DNA of 64,000 nucleotides from Nostoc linckia NIES-25 (GCF_002368035.1 NZ_AP018222.1:3326534-3390533); one strand, 5' to 3'. Shown: positions 1 through 7,921, counted from the first letter of the stretch. A program made the numbers and translations. Notes: generated by a model from the sequence alone, not told the origin.

Positions 1-259
1 GTTGGTTAATTACAGCTTCAGCAATAGAAATCGCACTTTCCACAGTCGCGCGATCTACAAGCATATTATCTAGCTGTTCTAAACCGGCTTTTGGGCGATT
101 TTTTTGGAATAACCACAAACCACCGCCAACAGCTAAGGTACTCAATAAACCAAACTCACCCACCTGCATTATTGAATGATGCCAACTTTGTAACATCCAC
201 AGAGAAAAGGACAGTCCCAATCCTCCCACTAAAATTGGTCGCTGCAACTTCACAACCAT
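1..259 (-). CDS. DUF697/YcjF-like GTPase-family membrane protein, N-terminal part only
   Basis: The gene starts at the ATG at 259 and runs off the left edge of the window, so only about 86 residues are visible. A GGAG box lies 4 nt before the ATG. The protein begins MVVKLQRPILVGGLGLS and has two hydrophobic stretches (about residues 7-24 and 34-52), then a charged region. This N-terminal pattern matches, from memory, cyanobacterial proteins annotated as GTP-binding with a C-terminal DUF697/YcjF domain; the GTPase part would lie outside the window, so the family is a tentative call. It lies 42 nt downstream of the PD-(D/E)XK gene on the same strand and may be co-transcribed with it. Confidence 0.5.
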   Translation of the reverse strand, partial: MVVKLQRPILVGGLGLSFSLWMLQSWHHSIMQVGEFGLLSTLAVGGGLWLFQKNRPKAGLEQLDNMLVDRATVESAISIAEAVINQ

Positions 260-301
260 GACTCTCCGCGCTTTTTGGATGGCTATTTCTTCCAGAATAG
301 A

Positions 302-784
302 TTAAAAACCTGCTTCTTTGAGTTGAACAGGCGATCGAACACAATTTTCTTTACTTAAAGATGCTTGTGAGATTAATTCCCAAGCCTCACGATATTGTGC
401 AGAACGAGGCTTACGTTGTCTTTTTTCAGCCTCAACAAGGTGTACTTCGCTTCCATAACCTATGAACACATCTACAGGAAAAACATAGAAAAGGTCAAGT
501 TTTTCTATATACACCAGGGCAAAATCAAAGTCCGATAGTTGATATGGTTCTCGAACCATCAGCCGCCGATTTGTTTTGGTGCGTCGATTATCTACAACGT
601 AATTGCCAGAAGGCACATCCAACCAAGCGTATTTGACTTGGATTTTTATGAGAGTTCCCTCTACATCAAATGCCAGATCGTAAGGCAAGCGATCGCCAAA
701 AGGTTTTAAAACTCCCCAACCGCGCTTTAAAGCATGAAGAACAGCAGCTGATTCTGCTATGTCTCCTCTAAGCTTTGTGTCCAT
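302..784 (-). CDS. Free-standing PD-(D/E)XK homing-endonuclease-like protein (I-Ssp6803I type)
   Basis: This 160-residue protein fits the family of group I intron-associated PD-(D/E)XK endonucleases whose type member, I-Ssp6803I, is encoded inside the tRNA-fMet intron of Synechocystis and cuts intronless tRNA-fMet genes. Residues E11, D36, Q49 and K51 (in GDIAES, LPYDLAF and IKIQVKYA) have the expected active-site layout, with Q-x-K in place of (D/E)-x-K. As I recall, these are also the active-site positions of I-Ssp6803I. Here the gene is not inside the intron: it starts 91 nt downstream of the 3' end of the intron-containing tRNA-fMet gene, on the same strand, with a strong terminator between them. 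It would therefore need its own promoter or read-through. The ORF is intact. Proteins of this family also occur away from introns, so activity on tRNA-fMet is inference. Confidence 0.8.
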   Translation of the reverse strand: MDTKLRGDIAESAAVLHALKRGWGVLKPFGDRLPYDLAFDVEGTLIKIQVKYAWLDVPSGNYVVDNRRTKTNRRLMVREPYQLSDFDFALVYIEKLDLFYVFPVDVFIGYGSEVHLVEAEKRQRKPRSAQYREAWELISQASLSKENCVRSPVQLKEAGF

Positions 785-818
785 TAGTCAGATGAAAACG
801 AAGTAGCTGACAATCACC

Positions 819-866
819 ATAAAACAAAACCCTGTAATCTTTTTAGAAAACAGGGTTTTGTTTTAT
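819..866 (-). terminator. Strong hairpin terminator after tRNA-fMet
   Basis: Two perfectly complementary 17-nt arms (819-835 and 850-866) enclose a 14-nt loop. In the minus-strand direction the stem begins 9 nt after the encoded CCA end of the tRNA, and the distal arm ends with ACAAAACAAAAT-like sequence that is T-rich on the opposite strand. A- and T-rich flanks on both sides would let it act in either direction. It separates the tRNA from the endonuclease gene. Confidence 0.8.
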
Positions 867-874
867 CTTCAATT

Positions 875-1195
875 TGGTGGCGGGAAGTGGATTTGAACCA
901 CTGACCTTCGGGTTATGCTTACCAACTACAACTTTCGTTGCCTAGATAAACTAGTTTGTGGTCTGGACTGTCCCTTCACCCTCGGCGTTACCGTTAGGGT
1001 GTCTGCCTTCCAGTCTCTACACCTTCTCCATTTCTGGAGCTTGGTTCGGGATTACCGCGCTATTGGCTTCCCCGACTTTGACAGATAAACACACATAAGT
1101 TTCTCTATGTGCCGCCCAAAGCAAACCTAACTAATAAGCGTCTAGTTAACTTTGCCAGTTGAGCCCGACGAGCTACCAGGCTGCTCTATCCCGCG
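875..1195 (-). tRNA. Initiator tRNA-fMet (CAU), split by a group I intron
   Basis: The 5' exon is 1195-1162 (34 nt) and the 3' exon is 917-875 (43 nt, CCA encoded), giving a 77-nt mature tRNA. Initiator hallmarks are visible: three G:C pairs at the base of the anticodon loop (GGG...CCC), a loop reading CTCATAA with a CAU anticodon, and an unpaired first acceptor position (C1 opposite C72). The T arm GGTTCAAATCC is standard. The intron interrupts the anticodon loop just before the CAU, after a U, as group I splicing requires. No other tRNA gene was seen in the window. Confidence 0.95.
918..1161 (-). other. Group I intron (subgroup IC3-like) in the tRNA-fMet anticodon loop
   Basis: The 244-nt intron begins CAACTGGC and ends in G (GGTAAG), after an exon that ends in U. 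The last exon bases GCU can pair with GGC in the intron (P1), placing the U.G wobble at the 5' splice site. The 3' half carries a catalytic core very like that of the cyanobacterial tRNA-Leu intron: AAGGTGTAGAGACT (P7 5' strand near 1012-1018), CCTAACGGTAA, GAGGGTGAAGGGA and CAGTCCAG (P7 3' strand near 962-971). No ORF lies inside. It is much shorter than the endonuclease-carrying Synechocystis fMet intron. Autocatalytic splicing is inferred from family resemblance. Confidence 0.93.
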
Positions 1196-1241
1196 TCGCT
1201 CTTGACTTTTCTAGTCTAACTTAAAGTCAAGAGTTTGGCAA

Positions 1242-2195
1242 CTACAAAAACGATAATTCTCCAATTACTTCTAAACGCTTGTATTTTCCTAAGGTGACAA
1301 ACTTTTCACTAAGACTTTCGGCGGCGCTGGGACTAATCCAACCCATTTGTTGGAGTAAATGAATCGCAACGGCGTGTTTTGCTCGTTTTGCCCCATCCAT
1401 AACTTTAATCGCTAATCCCATGCCTTCACCGAGTCTACCAATACACTGCACTCCTTCAGCGCCAGATTTGCTCACCAGTTCCCCTGGAGTTAAACGCATC
1501 AGTTCCGTATCAAATTCTCCATCCCCTGCTACCATTGCTGGGTGATGAGTCATAGCCCGGACAATGCGTTCCATATCCAAGTTGCTACTAGAGGCTAATA
1601 GGGCATACAAAGAGGCCATTTGACCGAGTTGCATCAAATAAGTCGGTGCGCCACAGTCATCATGGGCGCTGATAAATTCCTCTGCTGGCATTCGTAGCAA
1701 TTCTGCGACTTTGCCCAAAATCAACTGCTGTATTGGGTGTTTGCGTTCCAAGTAGTTATTCAAAGGCCAATGGCGTTGCTGACAAACAGCTAGCATCCCC
1801 GCATGTTTCCCAGAGCAATTGTATTCCAGAGGACTGCGCTTGCCTTCAGGAATCGGACACTGGAGTACAGTGGGGTCAAGATCTGCCCGCCAAAGGATGT
1901 TAAAGACCTGTCTTATCTGCTCTATTGTTCCTTTATGGGAACTGGTGATAATTGCTAAATCGCGATCGCTGAGGTCATAGCGTTCCAGTGTACCTGTGGT
2001 GGTGACTGCGAGTGCCTGAAATGGTTTGAGTGCTGAACGAATAAATGCAGCAGTTTCCGAGTTTCCGGCCACGGTTAAAACCCGTCCGCGTTCGTCGCAT
2101 ACAACAGCCTGGACTATATGCTTCGATTCAATGATACCTTCACGCAGCAACCGGACTTCCAGTGCTGTGGCTTGAGTTCGTTTTCCCATTGTCAT
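1242..2195 (-). CDS. L-asparaginase, AnsA/ReAII-type (PF06089, COG4448)
   Basis: A 317-residue protein of the Rhizobium-type asparaginase family, which hydrolyses L-asparagine to aspartate and ammonia and is unrelated to the bacterial type I/II enzymes. Visible family marks are S-x-x-K at S54/K57 (RSALKPF), TSSHKG at about 84-89, C-x-x-K at C127/K130 (NCSGKHAGM), and C181 in DDCGAPTY. The last three residues correspond to the metal-binding Cys-Lys-Cys site described for the family. The length is normal. No signal peptide is seen, so it is probably cytoplasmic. The ATG at 2195 is used; a second ATG follows two codons later. It stands between the tRNA and a repeat array. Confidence 0.88.
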   Translation of the reverse strand: MTMGKRTQATALEVRLLREGIIESKHIVQAVVCDERGRVLTVAGNSETAAFIRSALKPFQALAVTTTGTLERYDLSDRDLAIITSSHKGTIEQIRQVFNILWRADLDPTVLQCPIPEGKRSPLEYNCSGKHAGMLAVCQQRHWPLNNYLERKHPIQQLILGKVAELLRMPAEEFISAHDDCGAPTYLMQLGQMASLYALLASSSNLDMERIVRAMTHHPAMVAGDGEFDTELMRLTPGELVSKSGAEGVQCIGRLGEGMGLAIKVMDGAKRAKHAVAIHLLQQMGWISPSAAESLSEKFVTLGKYKRLEVIGELSFL

Positions 2196-2230
2196 GGGTT
2201 TATTTTTATCACTTTTTTATTATTTGCCAC

Positions 2231-2326
2231 TAGTCATTTGTCGTTTGTCGTTTGTCGTTTGTCCTTCGTTTATTTATTAATTACCAATGACTAATGACTA
2301 ATGACCAATGACTAATGACCAATGAC
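2231..2326. repeat. Heptamer repeat array in opposed halves
   Basis: The left half is TTTGTCG/TTTGTCC units and the right half is ATGACTA/ATGACCA units; the two can pair as a long imperfect hairpin. It is the first of about ten such arrays in this window and sits directly against the stop codon of the CGLD27-like gene. Confidence 0.85.
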
Positions 2327-2329
2327 GGT

Positions 2330-2830
2330 TTACAACAAATGCCAAACTATAGTACCAATAACGAACATTCCCGCCAAGCCAGCAAAGGTAAATTGCAACC
2401 GTCGTAGGATAGGTTTAATTTCGTATGCCACAATTAAGCGATCGCGATTGAGGACTTCTTGTGGTTTTGTCCAGGTTTGACCGTCGTACCAGCCTGACTC
2501 TTCATAGAATACTGTGCCAGAGCAAAGGCGATCGCACACGTAAAACCAGCCTAAATACAACCTTACCACCGCCAGTAGTACGCCAATGCTTGCCCCTCCT
2601 GCACCACAGAGAATAAAATGGGCAAGATACTTTTGTGGGGGAAAACTTGCTGCTGCTACAGGGCCAGCTACTAACCAAGATAAACCCCAAATCCAAAGTA
2701 TTTTCGTGATATACTCCCGCCAATGTAAAGTGCTATCACGAAACAACCAGGAACCTTTTAACTCTTCGTATTCATTGAGCGGTTGTTGGTCTGCGGGAAC
2801 TGGGCAATTTGAGACTGAAGACCTAATCAT
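2330..2830 (-). CDS. CGLD27-like (DUF1230, Ycf36-type) membrane protein
   Basis: A 166-residue protein of the PF06799 family, conserved in cyanobacteria, algae and plants (the 'green lineage'). The sequence shows three hydrophobic segments, near residues 40-60, 70-93 and 145-166. Between the second and third is the conserved soluble motif with FYEESGWYDGQTW and a following RDRL..YE-KP segment. A thylakoid or plasma-membrane location is likely, and a role in chloroplast/cyanobacterial iron or photosynthetic maintenance has been suggested for the plant protein; nothing in the sequence settles this. Its ATG overlaps the stop codon of rsfS by 4 nt (ATGA), so the two genes are probably translationally coupled. 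Confidence 0.85.
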   Translation of the reverse strand: MIRSSVSNCPVPADQQPLNEYEELKGSWLFRDSTLHWREYITKILWIWGLSWLVAGPVAAASFPPQKYLAHFILCGAGGASIGVLLAVVRLYLGWFYVCDRLCSGTVFYEESGWYDGQTWTKPQEVLNRDRLIVAYEIKPILRRLQFTFAGLAGMFVIGTIVWHLL

Positions 2831-3285
2831 GTTGGCTTACCCCCACCCTCATCAGATTCTGGAAGGGAAATACGTTCTGCATGAATCCAGAACGCTTCTA
2901 AATTATAAAACTCCCGTTCCTTGGGCATCATGATGTGAACGATGACTTCACCGTAGTCTTGTAGTACCCAACTCCCCTCGGCTTTTCCTTCTGTCCTCAA
3001 GGGGCGTCGCTGCAACTGTGTTTCGACTTTTTCTTCAATTGCTTGAGCGATCGCCCTTACCTGTACCCTAGAATAACCAGTCATCATCACAAAATAATCT
3101 GCTAGGTAAGATACGTCTGCTACTCTGAGCAATAAAATATCACCAGCTTTGCGATCTGATGCAGCTTCAGCAATTATCGCAGCCAATTTTCCGCTTGCTT
3201 CTTCTATTTGGGTGGGGTTTCTCAGCACACTATTTGTTAGTGGGACAGATTGTAATGGGAAATTTCCTTGGAAATAATCAGTCAT
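2827..3285 (-). CDS. rsfS: Ribosome silencing factor RsfS (Iojap family)
   Basis: This 152-residue protein belongs to the RsfS/Iojap family, which binds ribosomal protein L14 and blocks joining of the subunits when translation must be reduced. Family marks include LLLRVADVSYLADYFVM near residues 50-66 and GSWVLQDYGEVIVHIM near 103-118, followed by REFYNLEAFW. The N-terminal 30 residues are less conserved. It heads a two-gene unit with the CGLD27-like gene, overlapping it by 4 nt. The 950 bp upstream hold no gene. Confidence 0.93.
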   Translation of the reverse strand: MTDYFQGNFPLQSVPLTNSVLRNPTQIEEASGKLAAIIAEAASDRKAGDILLLRVADVSYLADYFVMMTGYSRVQVRAIAQAIEEKVETQLQRRPLRTEGKAEGSWVLQDYGEVIVHIMMPKEREFYNLEAFWIHAERISLPESDEGGGKPT

Positions 3286-3707
3286 TAAACCTCAGGTGCT
3301 TTCTTCCTTTTGAAACAATTGTTTACATTTACTTAACAAGTAACAAACAATCGATCTGAAAATGTGTCAATGGGTTTTTTTGAATACTAACAAAAAAACA
3401 GGTGTCTATGGAGGCTAGCTTGAAAAAGGGATTAGGGAATGGGGAGTAGCGACTAGGGGCCGGGAAGAAATATTTTCATGCCTCCGTTGTGTAATTTATT
3501 GCATGAACGAGCTTAAGAATCCTAATTAAAAATTAGGATGCGATTCGTTTCGCCTTGATGAGAGTATTACGAATCTTGCTTTGCAGCACAGCTGGTTCAT
3601 CGCATGAATTTTGCAGGCTTTAAAATTTCTTTCTGTGTCTTCCTTTTAGCTTTCAACTCTCAAAATCTTTCCGCCAGAACGCTAGATTTTTGGCTGTCTA
3701 TTAAAAC

Positions 3708-3798
3708 AGGACTTACGCACAGCTAACGGAAAATCGAACCACAGAGGCGCAGAGGTCACGGAGAAATGAGAGTTTGACAAATATTTTGCGTAAGTCCT
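3708..3798. mobile_element. MITE-like element, copy 1
   Basis: A 91-bp unit is bounded by perfect 12-bp inverted ends, AGGACTTACGCA and TGCGTAAGTCCT. The interior holds a CACAGAGGCGCAGAGG stretch of a type often seen between cyanobacterial genes. There is no coding capacity. A second unit with the same ends and almost the same length but a different interior lies at 7013-7104. No clear target-site duplication is visible. Confidence 0.7.
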
Positions 3799-4155
3799 AA
3801 AAACTTACGATACAAGAGAACGCACTCATACCCGATCTCCCAAAAGTTTGATTAGCATGAATGTACTATTTGGTGTTTGGGGATACCAAGCACCTTTATT
3901 AATTATTAGATAAAAAATTTGTATTCCCACGGTTTGAATTGAATGAAGTGAACCCGTGGGATTTTTGATTCAATACCAATGCAGCTAAAAAATTGTTTCT
4001 ATACTGAAATCATTAAGTATAATTCGATGCGGTTAACTTCTCTGTAATTAAAATTTTGACATCAACCCTACAGAAGGTGCAAATACAGCAGATTTCAGCT
4101 TATTAAAATACAAATCCTAACTTCCAAAGGTATGATACAGGCTGTTTTACTCTCC

Positions 4156-4191
4156 GAAGTTTCGAGCCGAGACTTCCTCGGCTCGAACTTC
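4156..4191 (-). terminator. Long GC-rich hairpin behind the glycosyltransferase
   Basis: The arms at 4156-4171 and 4177-4191 (core CGAGCCGAG/CTCGGCTCG) pair over about 15 bp around a 5-nt loop, 44 nt past the stop codon of the glycosyltransferase gene. There is no T-run, so it could instead be a dispersed palindrome. Its position favours 3'-end formation or RNA stability. Confidence 0.5.
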
Positions 4192-4234
4192 TCTCTGAAT
4201 TCTGCTGTATGCAACGTAACTTGACCGTCGTAGA

Positions 4235-5506
4235 TTACACTTCTTGTTTGGTGATTATTGTTGAGTGAATTTCTCTACGATTTGCGATTAATGAGTAACA
4301 CAACGACTCATACTGATTTAAAGCTTGCTCAAAAGCATACTGCTCAACAGCATATTGGCGACTTTTATAACCCAAAGCTTTAACTTTTTCGGGGTTTTGA
4401 TACAAGTCTAAAATTGCCATTGCTAAAGCTTGGGGATCTTCTGGAGGAACGATAATTCCGCCGCCACTTTGCCTGATAGCCCTTGCTGCCGTACCGTTAT
4501 CAGGGACAGAGGCAACTAAAGCCCTTCCGCTAGCAAGTAGCACCTGAATTTTTGACGGCATATTGAAGGAGATAACATTTTTCTTTTGCACCACTAAACC
4601 AACATCCGCAGCCGCTAACATTTCTGGTAAATTTTTGCGGGGTTGAAATGGCAGTAGCAAAACATTATCTGCACCACAGTCTAAACATTCCTGTTGGAGT
4701 CGCTGTAAACCTTTTGCCTCCCCGACAATGACAAAGGCAATATCTGGGATGTGACGCAACACAGAAGCAGCTTTGACAACGCTTTCTAAGCCTTGGGTAA
4801 GGGCAATATTACCAGAATAAAGAACTACAAATTTACCATTTAGGTTGTGCGTCGTGCGGAAAGGGTTATTTTCTTGAGGTAAGGGACGGATAAAATTGAC
4901 ATCAACCCAGTTAGGAATTTGCACAATTTTGTCAGCTTCTACCCCCTTAGATCGCAAATTTTCCACAAACCCATCGGCGATGACGCTAATTTTACTTGCA
5001 CTTTGGTAAGCAAATTTTTCCAATAATGCAAACAACTGGATGAGCAATTTATTTTTAAGTAAACCTACGTGAACAGCTGCCTCTGGTAATATATCTTGTA
5101 GATTTAAGATTACAGGGCAAGCACGTAACCATCCTAAAAGAGCAACTGGTACACAGCTTGGTAGGGATGGTGAGGTGGAAAGAATAACATCTGGACGCCA
5201 ACCCATGAGGGCGGGTAAAAAACTAGTGACAACAAAGCTAGCATCTAGCAAGACTCGATCTAGTAAATTGGGTTGTGGACGAATCCAAACATAACTACGT
5301 TGGATTTCAACACCATTTTTGTATTCTGTAACATACCACTTGCCCCGATATTCTTGGTAAATTTGACGCTCAGGGTAGTTAGGCATGGCAGTAACTACGC
5401 GCACTTGGTGTCCCCGCTTGACTAGTCCCTCTGCTAATTCAGTCATTAGTGGGGCAATACCAATTGGTTCTGGGTGATAGTTGTATGAGTAAATTAAAAT
5501 TCGCAT
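4235..5506 (-). CDS. Glycosyltransferase family 4, WcaI-like
   Basis: A two-domain GT-B enzyme that transfers a sugar from a nucleotide-sugar donor, most likely in exopolysaccharide or colanic-acid-like synthesis. I place the start at the ATG at 5506, giving 423 residues that begin MRILIYSYNYHPEPIG, the typical WcaI N-terminus; an upstream in-frame ATG at 5548 would add 14 uncharacteristic residues. The N-terminal domain includes ILNLQDILPEAAV, and the C-terminal domain has VVLYSGNIALTQGLE and the donor-site region NMPSKIQVLLASGRA. No membrane segment is strong. It stands alone between two inverted-repeat elements, with the methyltransferase gene diverging from it. Substrates cannot be told from sequence. 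Confidence 0.85.
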   Translation of the reverse strand: MRILIYSYNYHPEPIGIAPLMTELAEGLVKRGHQVRVVTAMPNYPERQIYQEYRGKWYVTEYKNGVEIQRSYVWIRPQPNLLDRVLLDASFVVTSFLPALMGWRPDVILSTSPSLPSCVPVALLGWLRACPVILNLQDILPEAAVHVGLLKNKLLIQLFALLEKFAYQSASKISVIADGFVENLRSKGVEADKIVQIPNWVDVNFIRPLPQENNPFRTTHNLNGKFVVLYSGNIALTQGLESVVKAASVLRHIPDIAFVIVGEAKGLQRLQQECLDCGADNVLLLPFQPRKNLPEMLAAADVGLVVQKKNVISFNMPSKIQVLLASGRALVASVPDNGTAARAIRQSGGGIIVPPEDPQALAMAILDLYQNPEKVKALGYKSRQYAVEQYAFEQALNQYESLCYSLIANRREIHSTIITKQEV

Positions 5507-5791
5507 AGAAATTAGTCTGAAGTACCCCGGTTTTTTATTTAATGACAAAACTTGTCTTAAATATCTCTGGGAACTGGCAAAGTCCCATATTTAATTGTGG
5601 CTTCAGAGTGTTTTTATGTCAGGGATTTTCCTTAAAGATTGAGTAAACTTTTATATTTAATTCTTAGGGGATAGGAGAATAATTTTTACTATTTAATCGA
5701 GGATTTCAAGTGTTTACTTGTGACTGGTACGTAAGTAGAAACCCTAACTTTTATAAAATTAGTATCAATATTTCACAATAATAGTAACTGA

Positions 5792-6970
5792 ATGAGCGAT
5801 CGCCCTTGTATTTTCTCTTTTTTTGCCGGTTCAGGTTTCCTCGATTTAGGTTTTGAAACCAGTGGATTTAACATTGTTTATGTTAATGAAATTTTTTCTC
5901 CATTCATGGCGGCATACCGCTATTCACGGCACGTTCTCAATCTAGAGTTACCAGAATACGGTTATCATGACGGCGAAGCAGGAGACGTAAGTAAATTTAC
6001 CCAAGGTTCACAAGCACAACATATTTGCGAGCTAGTCAAAGACTGCCGTAAATTTAATGATATTGTTGGCTTTATTGGCGGGCCACCCTGTCCTGATTTT
6101 TCAATTGGGGGAAAAAACAGAGGACATTTGGGAGATAATGGCAAGCTTTCAGCCTCTTATGTGGAATTAATTTGTGAGAATCTTCCAGATTTCTTTTTAT
6201 TTGAGAATGTTAAAGGTTTGTGGAAGACAAAAAAACATCGTTTATTTTTTGAATCTTTGAAGCAACGATTACAACAAGCAGGGTATATATTAATAGAACG
6301 CTTAATTAATTCTATTGAATATGGTGTACCCCAAAATAGGGAAAGAATTATTTTGATTGGATTTCAAAATAATTTTCTCAAGGATAAGGGAAAGCAATTT
6401 AATAGACAAAAATTATTAGATAAAGATATTTTCCCTTGGAAAAGTTTCATACTATACGACCGAAAAAATGTTTTTGCTTACCCTTGGCCTAAGTACGATT
6501 TATTCCAAGAAAACTCTCTTATGCCTTGTCCTGGCGATATTCCTCAAGAATTAACAGTTGAATACTGGTTTAGAAAAAATAATGTCCTTAAACATCCCAA
6601 TGCTGAACATTACTTTCAACCAAGGGCAGCGATCGCAAAATTTGCTGTTGTTGATGAAGGAGATGATTCTAAAAAATCTTTCAAGCGTCTTCACAGATGG
6701 CGCTATTCTCCAACAGCTTGCTATGGTAATAATGAAGTACATTTACATCCTTATAAAGTCAGACGAATTTCTGTAGCAGAAGCTTTAGCCATTCAATCTT
6801 TGCCTGCAAATTTTGTGCTTCCAGAAAATATGTCACTGACGAATATGTTTAAAACTATCGGTAACGGTGTACCATATTTAGCATCGAAAGCATTAGCTCA
6901 AACTATTATTAAGTTCTTAGTAAGTGACGTGAAAAATACTGTTGATATTCTTAACCTTACTGGCACTTAA
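5792..6970 (+). CDS. DNA (cytosine-5) methyltransferase, apparently solitary
   Basis: This 392-residue protein has the ordered motifs of an m5C DNA methyltransferase: motif I FSFFAGSGFLDLGF (residues 8-21, SAM binding), motif IV GGPPCPDFS with catalytic C100, motif VI FLFENVKG (ENV 138-140), motif VIII PQNRER (180-185), and motif X TIGNGVP near the C-terminus. The stretch between VIII and X, which contains the target-recognition region, is AT-rich in DNA and not recognisable, so the target site is unknown. No restriction endonuclease, specificity subunit or Vsr gene adjoins it. It is flanked by intergenic DNA on both sides and lies between two copies of an inverted-repeat element. Its third codon positions look richer in A/T than those of the nearby housekeeping genes, consistent with transfer. 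Confidence 0.93.
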   Translation: MSDRPCIFSFFAGSGFLDLGFETSGFNIVYVNEIFSPFMAAYRYSRHVLNLELPEYGYHDGEAGDVSKFTQGSQAQHICELVKDCRKFNDIVGFIGGPPCPDFSIGGKNRGHLGDNGKLSASYVELICENLPDFFLFENVKGLWKTKKHRLFFESLKQRLQQAGYILIERLINSIEYGVPQNRERIILIGFQNNFLKDKGKQFNRQKLLDKDIFPWKSFILYDRKNVFAYPWPKYDLFQENSLMPCPGDIPQELTVEYWFRKNNVLKHPNAEHYFQPRAAIAKFAVVDEGDDSKKSFKRLHRWRYSPTACYGNNEVHLHPYKVRRISVAEALAIQSLPANFVLPENMSLTNMFKTIGNGVPYLASKALAQTIIKFLVSDVKNTVDILNLTGT

Positions 6971-7012
6971 TGTCAACTTAAATACTTACAATAATTATGG
7001 GACATCTGCATC

Positions 7013-7104
7013 AGGACTTACGCAAAAGATAACGAAAATAGCGGTAATTCATGAATTACCGCTACGCAAGAATAATGTTTTCAGTCACATATTGCGTAAG
7101 TCCT
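7013..7104. mobile_element. MITE-like element, copy 2
   Basis: A 92-bp unit has the same 12-bp inverted ends as the element at 3708-3798. The interior differs and contains a perfect internal palindrome, AGCGGTAATTCATGAATTACCGCT, at about 7039-7062, which would fold as a second stem. It lies 43 bp after the methyltransferase stop codon. Confidence 0.7.
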
Positions 7105-7240
7105 GTGCATAACTAACATCCCAGATTAAGTCAGCAACTTATTTTCAGGATAAACTCGTAATAAATGTGGTTTAATATATATATAAGAAATGTTTTAATT
7201 TTTTATAAACTTTAATAATCAATCACTGGCAGAAGACACG

Positions 7241-7921
7241 ATGGCAGCAGACTATCCAGACATTGATATTGCGCCATTTATCGAGCACGCCCTGTTAACG
7301 CCAACTGCTACTTCAGAGCAAGTTGAGCAATGGTGTGAAGAAGCATATAGATTCAATTTTGCGGCCGTTTGCCTGTACCCTGCTTATGTCAAGCAAGCAG
7401 TCGAACTCCTCCACGCTAAAAACCCGAAAGTCTGTACGGTGATTGGCTTTCCTGCTGGTGCGACGACTTCAGCAGTCAAGTTGTATGAGGCTCAAGAAGC
7501 GGTGGAAAATGGAGCTACTGAGTTGGATGTGGTAATCAACTTGGGCTGGTTAAAAGCTGGCAAAACCGAACAAGTGCATCGCGAAATTGCCGAAATTTGC
7601 GAGGAGACTGGAAAAACTGTGAAGGTAATTTTGGAAACTAGCCTTTTGACAGATGCAGAAAAAAAAATAGCTGCTGAAATCTCTATGGATGCGGGAGCAA
7701 GTTTCTTAAAAACCAATACTGGTTGGAATGGTGGCGCCACAGTTGCAGATGTACGACTTTTGAAGGAATTAGCCAAAGAAAGGGTAGGAATTAAAGCTTC
7801 AGGTGGTATCCGTACTATCAATCAAGCTCTAGACTTAATCGTAGCGGGTGCTACTAGATTAGGGACATCTCGCGGTATCGATTTGATCCGCCAGCGCGAT
7901 AACCTGGAAAAGGGTAAATAG
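7241..7921 (+). CDS. deoC: Deoxyribose-phosphate aldolase
   Basis: DeoC cleaves 2-deoxyribose 5-phosphate to glyceraldehyde 3-phosphate and acetaldehyde in deoxynucleoside breakdown. The 226-residue TIM-barrel protein has the Schiff-base lysine K157 in SFLKTNTGW, the second active-site lysine K185 in GIKASGGIRT, and D96 in ELDVVINLGWLK. The length is normal. The start is the ATG at 7241. It is followed at once by a heptamer repeat array and then recO. Confidence 0.95.
   Translation: MAADYPDIDIAPFIEHALLTPTATSEQVEQWCEEAYRFNFAAVCLYPAYVKQAVELLHAKNPKVCTVIGFPAGATTSAVKLYEAQEAVENGATELDVVINLGWLKAGKTEQVHREIAEICEETGKTVKVILETSLLTDAEKKIAAEISMDAGASFLKTNTGWNGGATVADVRLLKELAKERVGIKASGGIRTINQALDLIVAGATRLGTSRGIDLIRQRDNLEKGK

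Larger units (their letters stand above)
3286..4234. other. Gene-free region with hairpins and a MITE-like element
   Basis: No credible ORF is visible on either strand. The stretch contains the 91-bp inverted-repeat element at 3708-3798. A CCCACGG/CCGTGGG stem at 3926-3960 is followed by ATTTTT and may be a weak terminator. The long hairpin at 4156-4191 lies behind the glycosyltransferase. Between these the DNA is AT-rich without recognisable signals. Confidence 0.6.

Noticed and set aside
5792..6970. Complete restriction-modification system
   Set aside because: No nuclease or specificity gene lies within several kb on either side.
3708..7104. Composite transposon
   Set aside because: The elements are too short to encode a transposase and none is present between them; only a MITE-like bracket can be claimed.
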